Positions 21,268 through 28,973 of a stretch of DNA of 30,674 nucleotides are shown here, piece after piece. The translations under genes and the position numbers were made by a program. The stretch spans positions 1 through 30,674 of the forward strand of contig JAFRMB010000166.1 of assembly GCA_017430945.1 (NCBI GenBank). The letters run 5' to 3'. The stretch comes from Clostridia bacterium. GTDB taxonomy: Bacteria; Bacillota_A; Clostridia; Christensenellales; Aristaeellaceae. Position 1 is the stretch's first letter. Each line of letters begins with the position of its first letter. Below the pieces are notes generated by a model, which did not search any database, had not been told where the DNA came from, and saw only the letters and a program-made list of their open reading frames with translations.

Positions 21268-22632
21268 ATGACAGAAGCCATAAATGAGACCATCGCGGCC
21301 GTCGCCACGGCGCGCGGCGAAGGCGGCATCGCCATCGTGCGCATCAGCGGACCGGACGCCGAAGGCATACTCAAAAGAATGTTCTCTCCCGCGAAGCCGC
21401 GGGAGAGTTTCGAATCTCACAGGATGATGTACGGGCGCGTGCTGGACGAAGACGATCGTACGCTTGACGAGGTCATGGCCGTTCTGATGCGCGCACCTTC
21501 GACCTATACCCGCGAGGACGTGGCAGAGATCCACTGCCACGGCGGTCTGCTGAGCGCGCAGATGGTGTTGGACAGGGCGCTTGCGCTTGGCGCGCGCGTG
21601 GCGCAGCCCGGAGAATTCACCCGCCGCGCCTTTCTGAACGGACGCATCGACCTGTCGCGGGCCGAGGCGGTGATGCAGCTGATCGGCGCGAACAGCCGTG
21701 CGGCGGCGCGGGCTTCTCTCAGGCAGCTGGAGGGCGGCGTATCCGGGTTCGTCAAAAGGGTATCCGGGCAGCTGACCGGGGTGCTGGCGCTCATAGAGGC
21801 CTCCACCGATTTTCCGGACGAGGTCGAGGAGGAGGCCGCCGCAGAGGGCGTCTGCGCGTCGCTTCGCGGGATCATCGCGGACATCAGGTCGCGCTGTGAC
21901 GCGCGTCGCGCGCGCATACTGCGCGAGGGCGCTTCCATCGTGCTGGCGGGCAAGCCGAACGTCGGCAAATCCTCGCTGATGAACGCGCTGCTGGATCAGG
22001 AGCGCGCCATCGTCACCGACATCCCCGGCACCACGCGGGACGTGTTGACCGAGCGCGTGTCGATCGGCGGCGTGATGGCGGAGCTTTCGGACACAGCGGG
22101 ACAGCGGGAAACGGACGATCCCATCGAGCGCATCGGCGTGGACCGCGCCAGGCGCGCGACGGACGGGGCGGACGTCATCGTCATCGTGCTGGACGCAGCC
22201 GCGCCGCTTTCAGAGGAAGACCGGTCGCTGCTGACCGGCGCGGATGAGCGCGCCATCGTGTGCCTGAACAAGACGGACCTGGCGCCGGTGACCGGACGCG
22301 CGCAGATCGCAGCGCTGACCGGCGAGGACATCTTCGAGATATCGGCGCAGACCGGCGCGGGCATCGAGGCGCTCACGGGCGAGATCGCCATGAGGATCGG
22401 CGCGGACGGCGGACAGCAGGGGCAGCTCATTGCCCGGCGGCACATCGAGACGGCGCTTCAGGCCGCGGAACGTCTGGAGGCGTCGATCCGTGCGCTGGAA
22501 GAAGGTCTCCCGCTGGATACCGCCGCGATCGACCTGCGCGAGGCGCTGAGGCTGCTCGGCGAGATCACCGGCGAAAACGCCACGGAAGCCGTGATAGACC
22601 GCGTCTTCAGAGATTTCTGCGTCGGAAAATGA
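21268..22632 (+). CDS. mnmE: tRNA modification GTPase MnmE
   Basis: MnmE works with MnmG to add a (carboxymethyl)aminomethyl group to the wobble uridine of certain tRNAs, using folate and GTP. The 454 residues show the N-terminal tetrahydrofolate-binding domain (ETIAAVATARGEGGIAIVRISG, 7-28), a helical domain, and the inserted G domain. The G domain has G1 GKPNVGKS (228-235), G2 PGTTRDV, G3 DTAG (275-278) and G4 NKTD. The C-terminal catalytic cysteine is in CVGK (451-454). The start is a good ATG with GAAGGA. It is separated from its usual partner mnmG, which is not in the window; the next gene is a convergent leucine-rich repeat protein. Confidence 0.96.
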   Translation: MTEAINETIAAVATARGEGGIAIVRISGPDAEGILKRMFSPAKPRESFESHRMMYGRVLDEDDRTLDEVMAVLMRAPSTYTREDVAEIHCHGGLLSAQMVLDRALALGARVAQPGEFTRRAFLNGRIDLSRAEAVMQLIGANSRAAARASLRQLEGGVSGFVKRVSGQLTGVLALIEASTDFPDEVEEEAAAEGVCASLRGIIADIRSRCDARRARILREGASIVLAGKPNVGKSSLMNALLDQERAIVTDIPGTTRDVLTERVSIGGVMAELSDTAGQRETDDPIERIGVDRARRATDGADVIVIVLDAAAPLSEEDRSLLTGADERAIVCLNKTDLAPVTGRAQIAALTGEDIFEISAQTGAGIEALTGEIAMRIGADGGQQGQLIARRHIETALQAAERLEASIRALEEGLPLDTAAIDLREALRLLGEITGENATEAVIDRVFRDFCVGK

Positions 22633-22658
22633 TGTGATGAGGATATTTTGATAAAAGT

Positions 22659-22683
22659 ATGGGGAGGCATAACGCCCCCCCAT
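22659..22683. terminator. Hairpin between convergent mnmE and leucine-rich repeat genes
   Basis: ATGGGGAGGC (22659-22668) and GCCCCCCCAT (22674-22683), with a loop ATAAC and one mismatch, form a stem close to that at 9533-9557. It lies in a 74-base gap and probably serves both convergent transcripts. Confidence 0.6.
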
Positions 22684-22706
22684 ATCCTATCGCATCCGGC
22701 GACGCA

Positions 22707-23363
22707 TCACTGGTAGTGGACGGTCTGCTTTTTGGGGCAGCCGTCTTTCCAACTGGAACCCTTGCGGACCTTCTTCCAGTCCTTTTTCGTGCCGCCGTAG
22801 TAGATATCTTTAAGAGCCGTGCACTGGTCGAACGCGTTGTCTCCGACGGTCTCGATGGACGCCGGGATCGTGACGCTGGCAAGCTGCGCGCAGAGCTGGA
22901 ACGTGCCGGGCGCGATGGCCGTCACACCGTCCGGGATCACGAAGTCCGTGAGCTTCTCGCACACCTGGAAAGCACGCTCTCCGATGGCTGTCACGCTGTT
23001 CGGGATCGCGATCTCCGCGAGATTGACGCAGTGCGTGAAAGCGTACTGACCGATGCTCTCCAGGCTCTCCGGAAGCGCGATAGACTGAAGGCCGCAGTCG
23101 ACGAATGCAAAATCGCCGATGGTCGTCACACCTTCTTCTACGACGACGTTGAAGGGCTTCATGCCGACCGTTTCCTTCCACGGCGCCAATTCTCCTTCAA
23201 AGTAGTAATCATTCATCGCGCCGGTGCCGCTGACGGTGAGGGTCGAGCCGTCGTCCGACAAAGACCAGGTCAGATCGTCGCCACAGGTGCCGCCGTTCTC
23301 TGCCTGCGCCGCGAAGCAAAGCAGCAAGCAGCACAACAGCATCAAAGTCAGAAGCTTCTTCAT
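22707..23363 (-). CDS. Small secreted BspA-like leucine-rich repeat protein
   Basis: The 218-residue protein has a clear signal peptide (MKKLLTLML..., cleavage near AQAEN, about residue 22). A small beta-rich segment follows with the phrase LTWSLSDDGSTLTVSGTGAM (about 30-49), common at the start of such proteins. About six LRR_5 repeats and a C-terminal cap IYYGGTKKDWKKVRKGSSWK-DGCP close it. The same cap, with changes, is found inside the larger protein at 9633-11477, so the two are paralogues. No cell-wall anchor is seen. ATG 23361-23363 has AGGAGA upstream; open frame further out is ignored because the signal peptide begins here. Confidence 0.87.
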   Translation of the reverse strand: MKKLLTLMLLCCLLLCFAAQAENGGTCGDDLTWSLSDDGSTLTVSGTGAMNDYYFEGELAPWKETVGMKPFNVVVEEGVTTIGDFAFVDCGLQSIALPESLESIGQYAFTHCVNLAEIAIPNSVTAIGERAFQVCEKLTDFVIPDGVTAIAPGTFQLCAQLASVTIPASIETVGDNAFDQCTALKDIYYGGTKKDWKKVRKGSSWKDGCPKKQTVHYQ

Positions 23364-23399
23364 ATGGGTCCGTCTCCTCTCAAATAAATGTTTGAAGTC

Positions 23400-23428
23400 A
23401 TTATACAGAGATATCATTGTTTTGTAAA
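23400..23428 (-). promoter_or_regulatory. Promoter of the small leucine-rich repeat gene
   Basis: On the minus strand TTTACA (23423-23428), 17 bases, TATAAT (23400-23405), about 37 bases before the start codon. Confidence 0.75.
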
Positions 23429-23532
23429 TACAGAACCCGGCCAATGTATCGCATTTCAGTGAACATAGCGCTGAGGTATGGATGTTGAAGAGAGATCGGG
23501 CCCATTCATTCTTTCGAATAAGAATAGAGGGA

Positions 23533-24456
23533 TCACTCCTCCCGCTCCCCAAGACTGCTGTAGAGTGCAAAGGCACACAGCGCTGCGGCGATCAGCATCG
23601 CACCGGTCATGAGCACGTCTCCCCGGAAGGCGTATCGCGCAAAGGGCGTGAAGGAGGCGGCGATGCACATCGCACCGACGCCGGCAGCGCCGATCAGCAG
23701 ACGGTCCAGCGCGCGGGATTCCTGCTGTGAGCGTCGAAAGGGCGTCCGGCATACTTCGTACAGTGCAAGTCCGACAAAGAACGGGATCAGAGAGAACGGC
23801 AGTTCAGGCGAAAAGCGCGCGACCAGATGGCAGATCGCCGCGCCGGCGAGCGGATACAGAAAAGTCTGTAGCAGCGCCCTGGGTGCACAGCGCAGCACCT
23901 GGCCGTTAAGGGGCCCGTTGAGCGGGCCGCCGATCGCCAGAGCGATGACCGATGAGGCGCCCGCGGCGATCGCGCATGCGCCGAACAACCAAAGCGGGTC
24001 GCCGTCGTGGCTGCTGTAGAGTATGATGCCTGCCGCCACGAGCGCCGATGACAATATGCGCGACATGACTGCGCTGCGTCCATCCCCCGTCGCATACAGG
24101 TATTCATAGAACGTGTGTTCGATATTAAAGGCCAGCGCTGCGCCTGCCAGTGCGAGCTGTTGAAGGTCCAGTGTCGGGTCGAATGCGCGCCAGCCGGCGC
24201 AGAACAGCGCCGTGCCGCCCAACTGAAGCAGCAGCGCGGCCTTGATACCGCCGCGCACGCTGCGGATGGACGGCTGTGTGGCGAAAGCGGCGCGCAGCCC
24301 GCGGCAGGAAGCCAGGCTCAGAAGCGTGATGCCGGCGAGGGGCACGGCAAAGCTGATAAAGGCCAGATAATTGGTGAAGGGCAGCGCGATCAGCGCGGCG
24401 ATCGGCATCAGCGCATCGGCTGGCCGGATGAGCCGAGGCGGTCTTTTCTTTCTCAT
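23533..24456 (-). CDS. Polytopic membrane protein of unknown function
   Basis: This 307-residue protein is not recognised. After a basic start (MRKKRPPRLIRP) it has about eight to nine hydrophobic segments, near 15-32, 36-56, 78-96, 104-122, 134-150, 158-178, 195-215, 220-238 and 258-295. A charged loop with RRSQQESR lies near residue 245. There is a repeated phrase GPLNGPLNG (about 180-188). No transporter signature could be identified. ATG 24454-24456 has AAGGAGG seven bases upstream. The gene lies 47 bases after walJ on the same strand and may be co-transcribed with it. Gene existence is well supported; function is open. Confidence 0.75.
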   Translation of the reverse strand: MRKKRPPRLIRPADALMPIAALIALPFTNYLAFISFAVPLAGITLLSLASCRGLRAAFATQPSIRSVRGGIKAALLLQLGGTALFCAGWRAFDPTLDLQQLALAGAALAFNIEHTFYEYLYATGDGRSAVMSRILSSALVAAGIILYSSHDGDPLWLFGACAIAAGASSVIALAIGGPLNGPLNGQVLRCAPRALLQTFLYPLAGAAICHLVARFSPELPFSLIPFFVGLALYEVCRTPFRRSQQESRALDRLLIGAAGVGAMCIAASFTPFARYAFRGDVLMTGAMLIAAALCAFALYSSLGEREE

Positions 24457-24503
24457 GGGGATCCTCCTTGATGCATCTTCGGATCGCTTCGATGGAGACG
24501 CGG

Positions 24504-25313
24504 TCATCGAATGGACGCAGATATGCTGAACATGCCGGTGCAGCCGTCACGTGAAGCGACGGTGAGACGAATGTCCTCGCCGGGCGCGATGCCCGCCTGG
24601 TGGAGCGCAATTTCCGCGCACTTCATCGCCAGTTCCGGATAGTTGTTCTCCTTGCTAAGGTGACCCAGGATAACATGCTGTGCCCCGTTCATTGCGAGCT
24701 CGACGATCACTTCGCCGGCGTCGTCGTTCGAGAGATGGCCATGCCGGCCCATGATCCGACGCTTCAGGTCGTAGGGATAGGGACCGGACTGAAGCATGTC
24801 CGGATCGAAATTCGATTCCAGGATCACCGCATCTGAACCCACGATGTGACGGAGCCAGCTTTCGCGCACACAGCCCAGGTCGGTGGCGAGCGCCAGCTTG
24901 GCCCCGCCGGTCTCGAACGTGTAGCCGACCGGCTGAGCGGCGTCATGCGGCGTCGAAAAAGGCATGATGTCGATCGAGCCGATGAAGAAGTCCTGTCCGG
25001 GCTCGAACACGCGCACGTTTTTGTCGGCGATGACGCCGAGCTTGCCGCGCATCGCGCGCCAGGTACCCTCCGAGGCATAGACCGGAAGGTCGAACTTTCT
25101 CGACAATATGCCGATGCCTTTGATGTGGTCGATGTGCTCATGGGTGACAAGTATCGCGTCCAATCCACTCGGGTCGACGCCGACGCGCTTCAATTCCTGG
25201 ATCACCCGCGTGCCGGAGACCCCTGCGTCGACCAGCAGCTGCGCGTCATCGCAGCCCACATATGTCGAATTTCCGCTCGAGCCGCTGAATAGCGGCGAAA
25301 AGCGAAGTTCCAT
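24504..25313 (-). CDS. walJ: WalJ/YycJ-type metallo-beta-lactamase-fold hydrolase
   Basis: The 269-residue protein starts FSPLFSGSSGNSTYVG, the family hallmark. It holds the metal motif THEHIDHIKG (H58, H60, D62, H63) and further ligands in STPHDAAQPVGY, ATDLG and LGHLSKENN. WalJ-like proteins are cytoplasmic, predicted Zn-dependent nucleases or phosphodiesterases linked in Bacillus to cell-wall/DNA-replication coordination through the walRK operon. Here no walRK is next to it. ATG 25311-25313 follows GAGGAA. It is near the origin as in many Bacillota and sits between a radical SAM gene and a membrane-protein gene on the same strand. Confidence 0.88.
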   Translation of the reverse strand: MELRFSPLFSGSSGNSTYVGCDDAQLLVDAGVSGTRVIQELKRVGVDPSGLDAILVTHEHIDHIKGIGILSRKFDLPVYASEGTWRAMRGKLGVIADKNVRVFEPGQDFFIGSIDIMPFSTPHDAAQPVGYTFETGGAKLALATDLGCVRESWLRHIVGSDAVILESNFDPDMLQSGPYPYDLKRRIMGRHGHLSNDDAGEVIVELAMNGAQHVILGHLSKENNYPELAMKCAEIALHQAGIAPGEDIRLTVASRDGCTGMFSISASIR

Positions 25314-25344
25314 CGTTCTTCCTCGCTGTCTTTTGTATTTTGTT

Positions 25345-26235
25345 TTATCGTGACCGGTGCACACCGGTAAGATCGAAGGCCGGTATGTATTTTTCGTCTG
25401 AAGAGGAAAGCTCCTGTATAAAGCCGTCCTCCATCCCCAGCGCCATCAGATGATCCGCGACGCGGTCGTATTCTGCCTGTGTGAGCCGTCGTCCCAGTTC
25501 ATCGACGCCTTCTACGTCGCCGAACGGCAGGTATTGGGCCATGAGGCTGATCCAGGCTCCGGGCAGTTCATCCGAGATCCAGTCGAGTATGCGCATCGAT
25601 TCTTCCGTGCGACCCGGCAGGATCAGGTGGCGCACCACGACGCCTGAAATGATCATGCCGTCCCCATCCAGCCTGACGGGTCCCGTTTGTCGAAGCATCT
25701 GCTTGAGCGCTGGCGCGGCAAACTCAAAGTAGTCGCGCGCCCCGGAATATCGGCCAGCGCAGCCAGGATCCATGTATTTCAGATCCGGAAGCCAGACCTG
25801 GACGCGATCCTCAAACGACTTGACTGTCTCGACACGCTCGTATCCGCCTGTATTCCACACCACCGGTACGGGCAATCCGCCTTCAAGCGATCGATGGATC
25901 GCACGTGCGAAGTGCGTGGGGTTGACGAGATTGATGTTGTGAACGCCCTGAGAGATCAGCTCATCGAAGATCTCGCGCAGACGTTCTACCGAAATGCGCT
26001 CGCCGTACCCGTCGTGTGACAGGGCATAGTTCTGGCAAAAGCGGCACTTCAAAGCGCACCCGGAAAAAAAGATCGCACCGGAACCTCGTTTGCCGCTGAT
26101 GATCGGTTCCTCGTCGAAATGGGGCGCAGCGCGCGCAATGACAGGATCTGCGCCCATTCGGCAGAAGCCGCGACCCTGATCGCCGCGCTCCACGCCGCAG
26201 CTTCTCGGACAATCGTTGCAAATATAGGGATCCAT
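25345..26235 (-). CDS. PflX-type radical SAM protein
   Basis: The 296-residue protein has two cysteine clusters. The N-terminal one is C6-x2-C9-x3-C13-x11-C25. The radical SAM triad C60-x3-C64-x2-C67 (SGCALKCRFCQN) binds the 4Fe-4S cluster that cleaves S-adenosylmethionine. GGYERVETV and LPDLKYMDP match COG1313 (PflX, related to pyruvate formate-lyase activating enzyme). The substrate is unknown; related proteins may activate glycyl-radical enzymes, but none is nearby. ATG 26233-26235 follows GAGGTAAG. The promoter probably lies among the parS sites upstream, so segregation-protein binding could influence it. Confidence 0.85.
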   Translation of the reverse strand: MDPYICNDCPRSCGVERGDQGRGFCRMGADPVIARAAPHFDEEPIISGKRGSGAIFFSGCALKCRFCQNYALSHDGYGERISVERLREIFDELISQGVHNINLVNPTHFARAIHRSLEGGLPVPVVWNTGGYERVETVKSFEDRVQVWLPDLKYMDPGCAGRYSGARDYFEFAAPALKQMLRQTGPVRLDGDGMIISGVVVRHLILPGRTEESMRILDWISDELPGAWISLMAQYLPFGDVEGVDELGRRLTQAEYDRVADHLMALGMEDGFIQELSSSDEKYIPAFDLTGVHRSR

Positions 26236-26262
26236 GTCTTACCTCGATTCCGCACATCGTAT

Positions 26263-26278
26263 TGTTTCACGTGAAACA
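26263..26278. other. parS centromere site 1
   Basis: TGTTTCACGTGAAACA, a perfect 16-base match to the ParB (Spo0J) binding palindrome. It lies 28 bases upstream of the radical SAM gene. Confidence 0.96.
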
Positions 26279-26334
26279 TCGCCAGATGATCATGACTATG
26301 TTTAGGTTGGACAGGAATCCTGTCAGATCATCGA

Positions 26335-26350
26335 TGTTTCACGTGAAACA
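26335..26350. other. parS centromere site 2
   Basis: A second perfect 16-base parS palindrome, 72 bases from site 1 (about seven helical turns). Confidence 0.96.
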
Positions 26351-26430
26351 ATCGCGATGAGATATACGGTCATAGATCCTTTACCACAACACCATCGCGG
26401 CCGATGGGTGTCGAACGTATCGGTCAGCAA

Positions 26431-26446
26431 TGTTTCACGTGAAACA
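26431..26446. other. parS centromere site 3
   Basis: A third perfect 16-base parS palindrome, 96 bases from site 2. All three lie in the 285-base gap 26236-26520, which holds no gene. Confidence 0.96.
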
Positions 26447-26492
26447 TCTGTGCCGCCCCTAAGCGAATTGCCAGCAGATGACGAAAAGCGAC

Positions 26493-26514
26493 AAATCATG
26501 ACAAAATCATGACA
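26493..26514. repeat. Tandem AAATCATGACA repeat
   Basis: AAATCATGACA occurs twice in direct succession (26493-26503, 26504-26514) just after the phosphoesterase gene's stop. It occurs once more at 27505-27515 just before its start. The core TCATGA is itself palindromic. No role is known. Confidence 0.6.
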
Positions 26515-26520
26515 GGACGA

Positions 26521-27486
26521 TCACGCTTCGCCCTGTACGCCCGTAAGACTTATCAGCCAGGCTTCAGCCTGCGTGCCCAGCCGAAGGTTGACGCTCTCGC
26601 AGCCAAGGCCTGAGGTCGTGAGCGCCGGGATCCAGTTCTCCCTCGACCAACCGCTCAGATAGTGACGTTCCAGCGACGACAGCTCAAGAGAAGAGGTGCC
26701 GAGGATGCGGATCTGACCGCCGTGCGTGTGACCGGAGAGCAGAAGATCGACCCACGGGCCGCCGTTTGTCGACTCTCGCGTCAGTATGCCGGGATAACAC
26801 GAAGGTCCGAAGGCTGTGCAGATCACGCAGTCGTCGCGGGCGAAGCTTCGCACTGCAGTCTGCCAGGAAGGATCCTCTCGGCAGATGCCGACCAGCCAAA
26901 GCGTCTGACCGTCCAGCGTGACGGGCAGTGCGGCGTCGATCAGCGGCATGAAGCCGACGGATTCTGTGGTCGCGGAAAGCGACGACAAATCGCCGTCCTC
27001 GGGCGCGCCGATGACGAACCGTCCGAGCGGCGCCTGAAAACCACTTATTATATGGAAGAAACGCGATCGCTCAGCGATTTTGTCCGCATCGATCGCAGTC
27101 TCCTCGCCGCCGATGCGGTCGAGGCGTGAGACGAGCGACTGCGAGGTGTAATCGCCGCCGAGCAGCAGGATATCCGGAGACAGGGACGATAGCTGCATGA
27201 TCGCGTCAGCGGCGCGCTCGACGCTATTGATGCCGCAGATGTCGATGTCAGAGACATAGAGGATCGTCCTGCCCTCGAAGGCAGCCGGCAGATCCGGCAG
27301 ATAAACGGTGGCGCGCTTCACGTGAAGCGTGGAAGCCTGCAGCAGCATCGCGGCGATCCCGAGCACGACGGCGACAGCGGCCGACAGACCCAGACGCGCC
27401 CGCCATCGGCGGCCCTTCGCGTCCTTCAGGGATCGTTTCTTCGAACCCTTCCTTCCGACCGGTTTTTTTCCGGATTCTTTCTTCAT
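26521..27486 (-). CDS. Membrane-anchored metallophosphoesterase-like protein with degenerate metal site
   Basis: The 321-residue protein has a very basic cytoplasmic start (1-30), one membrane segment (about 31-50), then a calcineurin-like domain related to YkuE. Motifs compare as follows: D80-I-D82 where D-x-H is expected, GD (111-112) kept, GAPED (160-164) where GNH[DE] is expected, CTAFGP where a histidine is expected, and SGHTHGGQ (251-258) kept. Several metal ligands, including the catalytic Asn-His pair, are thus replaced, so it may bind but not hydrolyse, or use fewer metals. YkuE-like relatives act outside the membrane on UDP-sugars or lipids; that is not assumed here. ATG 27484-27486 follows GAGGT. 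The frame is intact. Confidence 0.78.
   Translation of the reverse strand: MKKESGKKPVGRKGSKKRSLKDAKGRRWRARLGLSAAVAVVLGIAAMLLQASTLHVKRATVYLPDLPAAFEGRTILYVSDIDICGINSVERAADAIMQLSSLSPDILLLGGDYTSQSLVSRLDRIGGEETAIDADKIAERSRFFHIISGFQAPLGRFVIGAPEDGDLSSLSATTESVGFMPLIDAALPVTLDGQTLWLVGICREDPSWQTAVRSFARDDCVICTAFGPSCYPGILTRESTNGGPWVDLLLSGHTHGGQIRILGTSSLELSSLERHYLSGWSRENWIPALTTSGLGCESVNLRLGTQAEAWLISLTGVQGEA
27314..27329. other. Degenerate parS-like palindrome inside a gene
   Basis: CGCTTCACGTGAAGCG is a perfect palindrome and matches parS at 12 of 16 positions, with the central TTCACGTGAA intact. It lies within the phosphoesterase gene, about 0.9 kb from site 3. ParB binding is possible but uncertain. Confidence 0.35.
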
Positions 27487-27821
27487 TGTGACCTCATTAT
27501 GAAAAAATCATGACACCGAATGCGGATCCCCGCGCGATCGAGCCCGGATCAGTGACCGTTGACCGCCGTCGTGAACGCGGCGGCGATCGGCGGACAATGT
27601 GATCAAAAAGTGATATAATCACCCCAATTGTCCTCATTTTGCCCGCTTTTGTCACATGTGCGGCGTTGAATCGCAGGGTACATTCAATTATAATATGAAT
27701 TGGTATGGCATACAAGGGATAAGTATATCCAAAAACAAAAATTCAAAGATATACGTCCAAGTGTCATGCGATCGCCCACAGACCGCCCGACGGGACGGGG
27801 CGATAGAAAGGAACGTATCGT
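27487..27821 (+). promoter_or_regulatory. Intergenic region with two promoter candidates
   Basis: The 335-base gap has no gene. Upstream candidate: CGGACA (27591-27596), 17 bases, extended -10 TGATATAAT (ending 27619). Downstream candidate: TTGAAT (27666-27671), 17 bases, TATAAT (27689-27694). Both point to the propeller-protein gene, leaving a leader of at least 125 bases, AT-rich near 27715-27760. A CCGCCG/CGGCGG hairpin lies near 27560-27582. No promoter for the divergent phosphoesterase gene is convincing. Confidence 0.6.
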
Positions 27822-28919
27822 ATGCAGAGGAGACAAAGCTCAAAGATCCCGTGGGCCATCGCTCTTCTGATCGTGCTGTTCGCCTGTGTCGTCGCGTTCC
27901 TGGGCTCCAGGATCATCGCCGGCATCGCGCAGAAGGACCCCTACAAATACGCGACGAGGGAGATCGATTCGAACCTCGGCCTGGAGGTCGTCAGCGACGG
28001 CTTCATATATTATGACGGCAGTTCCATCGCGTCGGTGGACATGCAGGCGAAGACCCGGTGGTCTTATCTGATCGGCAAAAACGCCGATTTTGACGCCACG
28101 GACTACGGCGTGGCGGCATGGACGGGCAGCTCGCTGACGCTGATCGACCCGTCATCGGGCACGACCAGCTTCTCCGGCAGCATGGACAACGACGTGCTGT
28201 CCGCCAGGATGGGCGAGCGCTTCACCGCGGTTCTGCTGGGACCGGAGCACGACAGCACGATCATACTGATGGAAAAGGGCGGCCGCAGGGTGAACAGCAT
28301 CACCCTCACCCACCAGACCGTCATCGACTACGGGTTCTTCTCGAAGGGTACGCTGCTGTGGGTGATGAGCCTGGATTCCAGCGGCACGGTGCCCAGCTGC
28401 ACGGTGAACACCTACCGGCCGGGCAAGGAGCGCGTGGGCATGATCCACGACAACGAGCAGCTGATGTACGGCGTGGTCTTCCAGTCATCCTACTTCTGCT
28501 GCGCCGGAGACACCTATCTCAAGGTCTACGACTACACCGGCAGCGAGGACAAGAGCCGACGCCGGCTGGTCTACGGCTGGTATATGGCGGCGCTCGATCC
28601 CACGGTGGACGACCCCATCATGGCCTTCGTGCCGAACGACCAGTATGACGCGGAGTCCGGCATGCACGACGTGCGCATGATCCGTTCGAGGCTCGACCAG
28701 CAGGTGCGCATGCCCTATGGGTGTCAATCCCTGGTGGTGCGCAACGACCGGGTGTACGGCTTCTCCACCGAAGGCTATGTGATGATCGCCGAACAGGGCA
28801 GGAGCAAGGTCGACGCCTACCGCCTGCCGTTCCAGTTCGACAAGATCTACGGCGTCACCACGGATAACTGCGCAGTGCTGGGCAGCGGGAACACGGTCAT
28901 ACTGCTGAGCCTTCAATAG
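27822..28919 (+). CDS. Membrane-anchored beta-propeller-like protein (DUF5711-like)
   Basis: The 365-residue protein has a short basic N-terminus and one membrane segment (about 11-33). The rest is an extracytoplasmic part of repeated beta-hairpin phrases such as VSDGFIYYDGSSIASVDMQAKTRW and AAWTGSSLTLIDPSSGT, resembling a PQQ/quinoprotein-like propeller. I recall the DUF5711 family as having this layout in Clostridia, but cannot confirm it here. A possible GAAAGGAACG ribosome site precedes ATG 27822. The gene is followed at 54 bases by cvpA and then ftsK on the same strand, suggesting an envelope or division-related transcription unit. No enzymatic motif is visible. Confidence 0.75.
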   Translation: MQRRQSSKIPWAIALLIVLFACVVAFLGSRIIAGIAQKDPYKYATREIDSNLGLEVVSDGFIYYDGSSIASVDMQAKTRWSYLIGKNADFDATDYGVAAWTGSSLTLIDPSSGTTSFSGSMDNDVLSARMGERFTAVLLGPEHDSTIILMEKGGRRVNSITLTHQTVIDYGFFSKGTLLWVMSLDSSGTVPSCTVNTYRPGKERVGMIHDNEQLMYGVVFQSSYFCCAGDTYLKVYDYTGSEDKSRRRLVYGWYMAALDPTVDDPIMAFVPNDQYDAESGMHDVRMIRSRLDQQVRMPYGCQSLVVRNDRVYGFSTEGYVMIAEQGRSKVDAYRLPFQFDKIYGVTTDNCAVLGSGNTVILLSLQ

Positions 28920-28973
28920 CGGCCGGAACAAGTTCATCCGTCTATAAACGATCAACGCGGAGGGGCAGAAACC

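Noticed and set aside
26049..26279. Small frame starting MFHVKQ at the first parS site
   Set aside because: The N-terminus is simply the translation of the parS palindrome, and the rest is a shifted reading of the radical SAM gene.
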